Program-made: the position numbers and the translations under genes
The notes under the pieces: model-generated
The model's database searches: none
The model's input: the letters and a program-made list of their open reading frames with translations, nothing else
What the model was told of the DNA's origin: nothing
In this document: piece by piece, positions 35,481-44,900 of the stretch
Numbering within the stretch: the stretch's first letter is position 1
Layout of the letters: every line of letters begins with the position of its first letter
Assembly: GCA_028284925.1 (NCBI GenBank)
Contig: JANQQT010000292.1
Coordinates: forward strand, 1 to 64,000
Length of the DNA: 64,000 nt
Source: Phycisphaeraceae bacterium
GTDB taxonomy: Bacteria; Planctomycetota; Phycisphaerae; Phycisphaerales; Zrk34
Direction of reading: 5' to 3'

Positions 35481-35983
35481 ATCGAGAAGCAAGAAAAAAA
35501 ATCGCACAAGAGACAGTCGCGATCATTGAGCGAGGCCGGTACGACACCCCTTCAGGCAAACGTATAACAATCGCCGACGACATACAGTTCGTGCTGGAAT
35601 ATACAAGACTCTACACACCCGATGAACTCACCACAATCGTTGACAATACACGAGCCGTCAACAATAAGCAGCTCTCAATGGATGCTTGCAACGAGACCAC
35701 ACTCTCCGCCGCATCCCGACTCATCAATACGCACGCCCGCCAAAAACTACTCTGCCTCAATTTCGCCTCCGCCAAATCCCCTGGCGGAGGATTCCTTGGT
35801 GGAAGCCAGGCCCGGGAGGAGAGTCTCGCCAGATCGTCCGCCCTCTACGCATCCCTGATTAGCCAATCCAGGTACTACGAAACCAACCGCGCCTGCGGTA
35901 CATCCCTGTACACGCATCACATGATCTACAGCCCAAATGTGCCCGCATTCCGGGACGACGGACATCATACACACCCAATCTGA
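35477..35983 (+). CDS. TIGR02452-family PARG-like protein, C-terminally truncated
   Basis: The 168-residue frame carries the first part of a bacterial PARG-like macrodomain protein. It has an N-terminal helical region, the loop LLCLNFASAKSPGGGFLGGS with the GGG run that contacts ADP-ribose, AREESLARSSALYASL with the catalytic Glu pair, and HHMIYSPNVPAFRDDG. Full-length relatives continue for about 100 more residues after the FRDD segment; here the frame ends HHTHPI, so the C-terminal third is missing. The start codon is coupled to pncA (ATGA). The break lies 139 bases before the tRNA-Ser scar, so loss may be linked to island insertion or deletion. It may be inactive. Confidence 0.8.
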   Translation: MNREARKKIAQETVAIIERGRYDTPSGKRITIADDIQFVLEYTRLYTPDELTTIVDNTRAVNNKQLSMDACNETTLSAASRLINTHARQKLLCLNFASAKSPGGGFLGGSQAREESLARSSALYASLISQSRYYETNRACGTSLYTHHMIYSPNVPAFRDDGHHTHPI

Positions 35984-36079
35984 CTCGGCGTCCTGCTTGT
36001 CGGAATCGGGCGCATTTCAACAGAATTCGGCGGACATCAACGGACAATTAAAGAGTGAAACCACCCCTACCCCTGAAGC

Positions 36080-36104
36080 AGAAAACCCCTTGAAAACAAG
36101 GTGT
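36080..36104 (-). terminator. Hairpin downstream of the tRNA-Ser fragment
   Basis: CCTTG (36088-36092) and CAAGG (36097-36101) pair around AAAA, and on the minus strand the stem is followed by a T run. Orientation and distance (about 20 bases past the tRNA-Ser 3' end) fit the original tRNA-Ser terminator. Confidence 0.5.
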
Positions 36105-36121
36105 TTTAGCTCAAAAACAAA

Positions 36122-36182
36122 CGGAGAGGGAGGGATTCGAACCCTCGAACGAGCGAACTCGTTACCGGTTTTCGAGACCGGT
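36122..36182 (-). other. 3' fragment of tRNA-Ser(CGA): island attachment scar
   Basis: On the minus strand this holds the anticodon arm (CCGGT-CTCGAAA-ACCGG, anticodon CGA), a long variable arm as in tRNA-Ser, the T arm (GAGGG-TTCGAAT-CCCTC), the 3' acceptor strand CCTCTCC and discriminator G. The 5' acceptor strand and D arm are absent; the sequence diverges right after the anticodon stem. Displaced 3' tRNA fragments like this form when a tyrosine-recombinase element integrates into a tRNA gene. The polarity means the chromosome lies to the left and the element to the right, with the complete tRNA-Ser expected at the far end. Confidence 0.85.
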
Positions 36183-36398
36183 ACGCAATCGTCGCAAACC
36201 CGTGAAAACAAAGACACTTACGAATCTAACAAATCCTGCTTGTCGCCCAGCTTGGCGCAAATAATCCAAAAACACCCTGAACTGAGTCAACTCATTGAAG
36301 CATGGCCCACACTCACTGACCCCATAAAGGCGGGTATCGCGGCGCTAGTATTTTCCACGTCCCAATGCCTGGGGTCGCCTCGAATCCTCAAACATTAA
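36183..36398 (+). pseudogene. Short coding remnant beside the attachment scar
   Basis: The frame running through the tRNA fragment continues into a protein-like stretch, LAQIIQKHPELSQLIEAWPT then LTDPIKAGIAALV, before ending in unrelated sequence. That helical stretch resembles short tails found next to integrase genes of planctomycete elements (from memory, not searched). I take it as a remnant of the element's integrase region and not as an independent gene. Confidence 0.35.
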
Positions 36399-36445
36399 GC
36401 ACTGCTTGAATCCGTACACTGGCCAAACCGACAAATTCGCGATCG

Positions 36446-36941
36446 AAAGTGCCAAGAAAACAGTCCAAACGTGGTCGTCTTTGGTTGAAAGACGGCTCGT
36501 GTGTTCGATTACGGCCAACTCATAAGGACCATGTCTGGGCGTACGACTTTGTACAGGCGAGAGTGCCTGGCGATTGATGTGAGCCGTCGACTGAACAGCG
36601 ATGATGTTCTGGAACGTTTGAGTTTGCTGATGGCGACGCGGGGCGTGCCGGATCATGTTCGCAGTGATAACGGTCCGGAGTTTACTGCTCAGGTGGTGCG
36701 TGACTGGCTCAGGCGTGTAGGGGTCAAGACGCTGTTCATTGAACCGGGCAGTCCATGGGAGAATGGCTACGTTGAGTCCTTTAACGGGAAGCTGCGTGAT
36801 GAATTATTGAACGGTGAAATCTTCTATACATTGAAGGAGGCGAAAGTCTTAATCGAAGGCTGGCGTCATCATTACAACACGGTTCGACCGCACAGCTCAT
36901 TGGGGTATCGACCGCCGGCCCCGCAAGCCATCGTGATTCCA
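36446..36941 (+). pseudogene. IS3-family transposase (OrfB) remnant with internal deletion
   Basis: The first part (36446-36556) reads KVPRKQSKRGRLWLKDGSCV then VWAYDFVQ in one frame. The second (from 36558) reads RECLAIDVSRRLN, VRSDNGPEFTAQVVRDWL, EPGSPWENGYVESFNGKLRD and HHYNTVRPHSSLGYRPPAP in another. These are consecutive pieces of an IS3 OrfB DDE integrase core; about 20 residues between DFVQ and RECLAI are missing, together with a frame change. The second catalytic Asp (SDNGPE) and the Glu (NGYVESF) remain, but the first Asp is retained only in the other frame. The N-terminus is absent. It is a dead insertion, and its end is fused in frame to an integrase tail. Confidence 0.8.
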
Positions 36942-36944
36942 GTT

Positions 36945-37052
36945 CACCTTGTGCAATCAACCCTTGGGCACGCTAGCGTTGCTACAACCGGCAAATATCT
37001 GCACACTAGGCCCAAGCACAGCTCTTCTTTGTACATAACTGTTAAATATTGA
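36945..37052 (+). pseudogene. C-terminal fragment of a tyrosine recombinase (integrase)
   Basis: Directly after the IS3 piece, in the same frame, comes LVQSTLGHASVATTGKYLHT followed by RPKHSSSLYITV. This is the end of a phage-type integrase, with the GHASVATTGKYLH motif containing the last catalytic residues (His and the nucleophilic Tyr of KYLH). The rest of the integrase is missing, apparently replaced by the IS fragment. Its location next to the tRNA-Ser scar fits the integrase of the element that made the scar. Confidence 0.75.
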
Positions 37053-37295
37053 CAACCGTGACCATTTCATTATTGTTGCGTTACATCAATCTCTACAGTC
37101 TCTATTCCATCCGTTTGAATTAGCGTATCCTCAGGCAGTCAGATTTCCTCTACCTGCGATCTCCAGCTCAGATACAATTTTAATCGCAGTTCAATCACCG
37201 ATAGGAGAATCTTCAAATCAGATTTGCTTGTATTGCAAACGCTCTTCAAGTGTAAGATAAGCTTTAGCCGATTCAAGTAAAAAAGGATCCAAATA

Positions 37296-38765
37296 ATGAC
37301 GAATCGACACCTCACCATGCTGAGCATTTCCTGTATTTTTGTGGGATTGACTTATTCCACGACTACCTTTTCTAAAAACGCTAAGACACCTACCGAGACC
37401 ACAAAGGGGACAAAGCTTACGTACATCAGCACTATTCCCCCCAACAAAGCCGCATTGAACGCAATCCGAGAGTGTATAAAGAAAAATGATACGAGACTGG
37501 CACTCATCGGCTTGAGCCTCAATACATTACCTCGGGAAATCGCACACTTACGTCACGTCACCGAACTTTGCATTACCTGCACTCATCTCACGGCCCTTCC
37601 GCCCGCAATTGCTAAGTTGCAGAAACTGAGGACGCTTTGTCTCGCGACAAATCGACTCACCGTACTTCCACGTGAAATAGGGAAACTTACCAGTCTAACA
37701 ACTTTGGATGTGAATGACAACCACATCCAGACGTTACCGCCTGATGTTGGCAAGCTCATTAATCTGACCAAGCTCCTACTTGCCAACAATCATCTTGTGT
37801 CAATTCCGGGAGAGGTTGGAAATCTCAGACACCTAACGACACTTCTCCTTGACAATAATCGACTTGCTGACATTCCGCCCGAGATCGGAGAACTCGCAGT
37901 TCTACGCACTCTGAGTGTTCGTAACAATCGACTTACCAATCTACCGCCTGAGGTTGGGCGTCTTACGAATTTACAAACATTGCATCTTGATAATAACAGA
38001 CTGGTGACAATTCCACATCGAATCGGAACATTGACTCGTTTGATCACTCTTCATCTGTCCGGCAATCGCCTGACTACACTTCCTCCAAATATCAAACACC
38101 TTAAAAATCTGGATTCCCTTCTATTATCCAACAATGGTATCACAGTGCTTCCCTCTGAGATATGGAGTCTTCAAAATCTGCGACGCTTGGATCTTAGTAG
38201 CAACAAGCTAACTGACATCCCACCCGAAATCTCACAACTAACAAATCTAACTACACTATGGATCGGCCGAAATAAACTCACTTTGCTTCCATCCGAAATC
38301 GGCAAGTTAGCCAATCTAAAACACCTAAATGTAGCCAATAATCGCATCGCCGAGATTCCGTCGGAGGTTGCCAATCTATCCAAGCTATTGTCGCTAACGC
38401 TCGCTAACAACAATATCACTCGATTGCCACGCGGGCTAGACAAACTTACTCAGCTACGGCATCTTGATCTACAGGCCAATCAACTTGTGGCAGTTACATC
38501 AAAGATAACATGCCTGTCGCAGCTGCGAATATTGAACCTCGCAAATAATAACATCGCCTCATTGCCTCCCACATTCAGCAAGCTCACTCGACTCAGGGAA
38601 CTCAATCTCTCAGGAACGTCCATCACCGATAACGATTCAAAGTTATTGAGCCAATTGAAACTATTGACTGTATTAAAGTTGAATAATACCAAGGTGACAC
38701 GAGAGGGCATAAGAAACTTGAAAATCGCAATGCCAAACACAGAAATTATCAGCGATTTTGATTAA
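37296..38765 (+). CDS. Secreted leucine-rich-repeat protein
   Basis: The 489-residue protein starts with a signal-like hydrophobic segment (MLSISCIFVGLTYSTTTFS). After about residue 55 come roughly 16 leucine-rich repeats of 23 residues with consensus LTTLxLxxNRLTxLPPEIGxL. This spacing and the LPxEIGxL core are those of bacterial LRR proteins of the Ras-group/Shoc2-like type. No catalytic or anchoring domain follows the repeats. AAAAGG lies eight bases before the ATG. It is convergent with the Rhs gene and ends 166 bases from it. LRR proteins bind other proteins; a partner in the neighbouring surface or toxin system is possible but unproven. Confidence 0.85.
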   Translation: MTNRHLTMLSISCIFVGLTYSTTTFSKNAKTPTETTKGTKLTYISTIPPNKAALNAIRECIKKNDTRLALIGLSLNTLPREIAHLRHVTELCITCTHLTALPPAIAKLQKLRTLCLATNRLTVLPREIGKLTSLTTLDVNDNHIQTLPPDVGKLINLTKLLLANNHLVSIPGEVGNLRHLTTLLLDNNRLADIPPEIGELAVLRTLSVRNNRLTNLPPEVGRLTNLQTLHLDNNRLVTIPHRIGTLTRLITLHLSGNRLTTLPPNIKHLKNLDSLLLSNNGITVLPSEIWSLQNLRRLDLSSNKLTDIPPEISQLTNLTTLWIGRNKLTLLPSEIGKLANLKHLNVANNRIAEIPSEVANLSKLLSLTLANNNITRLPRGLDKLTQLRHLDLQANQLVAVTSKITCLSQLRILNLANNNIASLPPTFSKLTRLRELNLSGTSITDNDSKLLSQLKLLTVLKLNNTKVTREGIRNLKIAMPNTEIISDFD

Positions 38766-38931
38766 ATGCATTCCTTGTTGTACGGCCAGTTTGAACTCGA
38801 TTCCCTATCTATTCGCTTGTTCCTTTTCAGCAAAAATAAGATTTCAGTTCTCAAGATGATATATAAGCCCTCTCACTTTTCTGACAATCATGGCTCACTA
38901 CTGAGTTCAGAGTTCCGTCCTATTCTCGGTA

Positions 38932-41900
38932 TCAAAATCTTCCAACTGGCTTCATATCCCATTCTGCGTTCTTTGTCAACGGGTGAGGTTTTGCGGAAAT
39001 CCACCAGTAAAAACACTGAATCGCTCTCCTGTTTATTAGTCCAACCGGATTTCCATCCTTCTTGTACAACGTTACTGTTTTGGGGAATGCTGAATCTCTA
39101 TTGTAAATACACGTGGCGAGCTTCCAATTCATTGCAACAAAATTCAACATAATACCTCTGGTCACCGTTACCCAATCTGACGACAACCACTCTTTGCCTT
39201 TACGCTGAAATGGTGTAATCCACTCTGGATTCATTCTAGGTGCATCCACCATGTATCCCCCATTCGTTGTGGCGGGTTGTTTCTTAAAGCCGTACCACTC
39301 ATGAGATTTTGGATGTTCGGCCTTTCCGGTAGCCGGATTCTTCCAAGTAACCGCACCGAATACCCAGCCCACAACTACACAACCACTTGGATCATTACCT
39401 GTAGTCTTGTACGCTAACGGCGTCTTGTGTATATAAATCCGACCGTTTATATTTGTCCAGTCATCCTTAGGAATCTTTCTCGCAACGATAGAATTCTTCA
39501 TGTAAGGGCAGCAGGAAGGTCGATCTCCGGTTGGCGGAAGTTCATTTTGATTGTATTTGCTTTTGTTTATTTCCGTTTGTTTCTTCGAATCCCAAACAGG
39601 ATCTTTGGGTTTGGTGGCCTTCCCTTCGTTTTCACCTGTGGCTTGTACGCCATATGGTTCTAAAAACGTAACCGGATTTCCGGACGCGTATTGATACATG
39701 TTAATTCCGCTTACCACATCTGAGGGGTCTGTCTGCAGCCACCTGCCCAAACCACTATGTAATGTTCTGTTTCGAACCTGATTTAGTTCCGTTTCTAAAT
39801 CAGTCCAGTATCCAGAATAGCGAATCGCCCACTCATAGTTGCCATGACTCTCACTTAGGGGATCATAATTTGCATCGTAAACGGTTGCATTACCGTAAGA
39901 TGTATAACCATACCTTTCTACAACTTGACCGCTTCCCGACATAGGATCAAATATGGCTACGACATTCATATGCACGTCCTGCAACGCGTACATTTCATCG
40001 GAAGAAGATGAACTCGACTCACCAATACGTGTTCTTGATATCAAGTCGCCAATCGTGCGAATACCCCATATGTACTCCTCGAATGCAGCACTTGACATAC
40101 CTACTCGGCGTTCAATTATTTGCCAATCTGTTGTGTAATAGTTGTGATAGGTCGTATCCGTACTTGCTGATGAGCTGTCTAAATCGTGATCAACATCGAC
40201 AATGCGAAATCCCTGACCATCGTACTTGAAGGATGCGACGTTACGTAGGCCCTGCGAGCTGGCCGGATCATCTTCCCGGACCGTTACAAGTCGATTCCAT
40301 GCATCATAGACCGCAGTATAGTTACTTGTTGGGTCAGCGAGCTTGGGGAAAGTTATTGTGTTTCCCGCATCGTCGTATGTAGGCGTGGGCCATTGGGGAT
40401 CGCCAGATTCTTCTGTGATATCGGTAATCTCATTTACCTTACTGTTTGTACGTGCCTGCTGAAGATCCCATCCACTACCATCGTCATCTTGGTCAAAATC
40501 ATTCCAATTCCCAACCTGATCCAACGCCCATGCCTGCTGGAAGGTCTTGCTGGTAATTGCATCTTTGTTTGCATTCAATGTTCCACGTTCGGCATCGAGG
40601 AGCCGTTCCAAACCATCGTATGCAAACAGATGATCGAACCCTGTTCCGACCGAGTTCTTTTGAGTAAGCCGAATAGAGTTTCTGTTGTATGTATACGCAA
40701 GATCAACAAGGTTAGATGAGGCTCCGTAATCATGCCATTTGGTTTCAATTACTCTGTTGAATCGATCAAGACCAGGGTACGTGTTGCTTGCTCCCCAGAG
40801 TTTTAGCCGGACATCAATATCCTCGTAATCAACCTGAGTAAACACTTCTAATCCGAGGTACTTGTAGCTGGCAAGAACAGCTGTGCCGTCTTTAATCGAC
40901 TCGATACGGTTAAGTTCGTCATTAACCTGTCCGGATGTGCCATAATCGTAGGACACTTCGCGTCCATCCGGATAAGTGACTTTTGTCATACGAATCTGAT
41001 TCGAACTGCTTGCTCCATCTGCATAGCTGTATTCGACCTTGGGTGTCGTTGATACATTTACGATTCCGTCATGAGCCTGGTAGACCTTTTCGACCTGATT
41101 AAAGTCGTTATAATTGAATTCGACCTGATTCTGAACCGCATCTCCACTACTGCTTTCGGAAGCCATTGAGTAACTTGTGATCTTGCTTCGCATCCCACGG
41201 ATGAGGTAGTCCGTTGTAATTCGCATCACCGTGTCATCCAGATTTGCTCCCAATGTCGACACGCGATCAGCAATCTGCCGACCAAGCCCATCATAATCAT
41301 ATTCGTGAACAGTGCCACTCTGATCTATTTTCTTGACTTCCTGCAGCTGGCGGTTGTATTCAAATTCGAGAGAACTTTCATTGCTAGAAGTGGAGTTAGC
41401 AAAGACAATTTGGTGAAGCAATAGATTTGAATTGATATATGATTCTGTAGTGGTCACACCATAAATATACGTCGTCACCTGATCTTCGGATGCAGAATCC
41501 ATTTTCGCAGTCAGCGTCTTAATATTGCTGTCAGCGTTGTACGTCCATTCTGTTGTTCGATTGACGCTTGAATCCACATTGGATGATACCCCAGCCTGGT
41601 AATTGTCGATTCGCTTGATCTTTCGATTTGCGTCATCATATTCTTCACGTAATTCAACGCCGGTGGGATCGATAAATCGATACGCCGTTCCAGCGTCATT
41701 GTAGTCTGTTGTTGATACGAGAACGGTATCCGAACGCGTAGGAGTCACAGATGGCCTATCAAATGTAGTCCCTGTAGCACCATAACTGGCTTCCGAAATC
41801 CTACGTCCAATCCCATCATACCAGTAAGCTATGTAACTTGACCGATAAGACGTTGTGGTGTCCGTATCCAAAATCTTCGTCGTAGTAAATAGTTGGTTAT

Positions 41901-44900
41901 TTGCTTTGTCAAACGTTGATTCTGACTCTTCGACAATCACATCAGAGCCCCCAACACTTACGGTACGACAGTATTTCGTCGGTCGACCCAAGTTGTCATA
42001 TTCGTATGTTGAGAACGCACTACCATCCCCTTCAGCAATTGACTTTGTCACGATGCCCACTGCGTCATACCAGGTGTTACCAACCAGAGCGTTTCCGGCG
42101 ACTCCGGACGAGTTCACCGCATATCTCTTGCTGCGATATGTACGTCCTAAGTTATCGAAAAAGGTTTGTTGCTTGCCGATAAGTAGGGGAGTGGAAGGTG
42201 TGGTGTTATCGTACTGCCTATGTTCAATCGTCTGGTCTAGGTTGTTGTAGTCTATTTCTGAATATGTACTCTCTTCGCCTAATTCACTAATTTGACGATT
42301 TCTGAAATCGAACGAATAAATTGACGAACGACTGTCGCTGTCGTCTACAAACTCATTGACCTTCGTAAGATTCAAATCGCCTCCCGACATGCCATTGTCA
42401 TATTCAAATTCAGTGGTTTTTGTCATGTTGGTCCCCGCAGTATTTGTGGGTGACCAATCTTCCCAAGTGCCTCCTGTTGGGACATCATCCGTCCCCACCC
42501 ATTCGCTTTCCGTACGCCCCATTTCGCCGTGGACAATTCTCTTAATGGTGCCACCAGGAGTCTTGATTCGGACTAATTCGTTAGTTTCTGAATCGTAACC
42601 CTTATAGGTTTCCTCGTAATTTGTATTAACGAGTCCCGGGTCCTCGCCAATACCATTCAACCCCTGATCCGGAGATTGACTTGGAATACTGTGATACTCC
42701 CGCTGATAGTCTTCCAAGCCTTCAATACTGTAATGCGAATAAGTCCAACTCGACCAGTCAGCACGCAAGAATGTATCTGAAGACGAGAGCTTTCCACTAC
42801 CAGTGGAGCGGGCAGACGCAACAACATCAGTATTCGCTCCAAGCTTATTAATGAAAGAAATTGAAACTGGATTCACCAGTGTGAATGTATCGAAATCAAG
42901 TGATTCATCGCAATTGGAAGCACTTGAAGTTGCGTATCCCTCGGCTATCCAATTTTGATCGCCCGTTACTGACTCTTTGAATACATTCCAAGTCGTACCA
43001 CGTACGCACACTGCCGTTCCACCGATTTCCACCTGATGTGCCGGTCCCAGTTCCTGAATCTGTCGACCAATATCATCATATTCGTAGTCAGAAATAGCTT
43101 CCTCATGCGTTCCACCAGTAACCGACCAGCCAGGAGGGTTAGGAACAGTACCCACATCAAGTGTTTGTCTTACTACTAGCTGCTCATCGTTATACTCGTA
43201 TCTGTCAACAATCCCCAACTGATTCATCTGCCATGTCAAATTTCCATCAGTATCGTAGTACTCCTTTGCTGTGGCACTTACTCCATTGCCATTTTGCTCT
43301 ACAGGTATCGCAGGAAATGTAGTTGTACGCTGTTTGATTCGAGCAGGACTATCGTACCACTCGTAAGCGTAAGAGGTGGTGATCTTTTCCTCAGCTGACG
43401 AAGAACTTTCAGTATCAGCACTGGGGTACACGCTTGCTTCACCAGTGACATACACTTTCTCACCGATCGAGTTATCAGAGGCGATATACTTTGTTTCCTC
43501 CTGTTTGATCTGCTCACCATTCTGACCTTCCTTGATAGATACGAGATCGCTATACCCCTTTACAGTCCCTGCGGTTGTCGAGGTAGCCGTCGTCGAGTCT
43601 CCGTAACTCATTACGGTGAGCAGGCCTGCGTCGTCCTTCAAATACTGATAACTACCATCGGATTGTTCATCCAATAAGTCAAGCGAATCCTCATCATAAC
43701 CAGTGATCGCAAATGAATCGGTAGTCAAAATTGGCAACCCTGCGTCATGAGCAGATTCGCCATATTTAACAAAACCGAACCATTGACGCAACTCGGCACT
43801 ACTCGATGCCTGCTCTTCTTGCGTGATGACCAACATAATCTGAGACAGATAATTCAGGAATACTATTTGTTTGCTGCCATCCGCAAGATCCGTCTCCACC
43901 TTTGTCTTCCAAGCATTGTAACCGTCGGCATATCCTGACAAGGCATTCTCAGTTCGTGTATATGTATTCCCACTGGCCCCTGTTCGGCAATCGTCACAAC
44001 AGCCACATTGGCCAATTGTAAAGCTCACACGACGTTGATCATCATACTCATAATAATGGTCGGCGTAATCAGGGACAGGATCACTGCCTGAAGAAGAACT
44101 GGATGAAGGCGGATTCAGCGGATCGTAATTTGCTTCCGTCAAGAGATTTGCGTAAGCCTGTGGTCCTACTACGTATTTCAGACCATGTTCAAATCCGTTG
44201 GATTCACCACTTTTGTAGTATCGATAATAAGATATTTCAACATCTTCCCAATCCACGCTCGACATATCCGATGGAACTTGTCGCTTCACGGCCTTCAAGT
44301 CATTCAGGCTACCGTAATCCTCACTACTTTCGTAATACAAATACTCCGCTCGCTGTAACTCCGTCCAATCGCTTGAAGAGCTGACATCAATCGTCTTGCG
44401 AAGCGTTGCATACTGCAAATGGCTTGCGTGATCTCCAGTCGCATAGTGCTCAAACAACAAAGAAAATGTCACCTCTCCAATCGTCTGTTGAATCTCGCCG
44501 ACGTCGCCGGATGCCGTATAACTCATAACTTGGCGGATATGCCCAGATTCATCAATTTGACGGTAAAACATCCCCGCTTCCGTCTGAGACATATCCTTGA
44601 ATTCCGTAGTGATCACACTGCCCGGCAGAACCTGGGTGAGTACAAAAAGACCATTCGCCTCATCATGAACCAACGAATAGTACAAATCATCGCCATATCG
44701 AGCGGTATAAGTTGTGTTCCCTGACGAACTGGCTGATGAACTACTTGCACCATCCTTATCAAACCATAGTGCTTGTGGGCCAAGCAGAACAACAAGCGTA
44801 TCGCCCCCGCCCTGCTCTACGACCTGTGGAAGAAGAGAATCGTACCAATTCCAACCCATTGGATTGTCACAATCCGCCGTCATCAGATTTCGATAATCTC

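Noticed and set aside
35937-36398. Continuous plus-strand open frame through the tRNA-Ser fragment
   Set aside because: Much of it is the translated tRNA fragment, so it cannot be one genuine protein; only its last part looks protein-like and is listed as a remnant.
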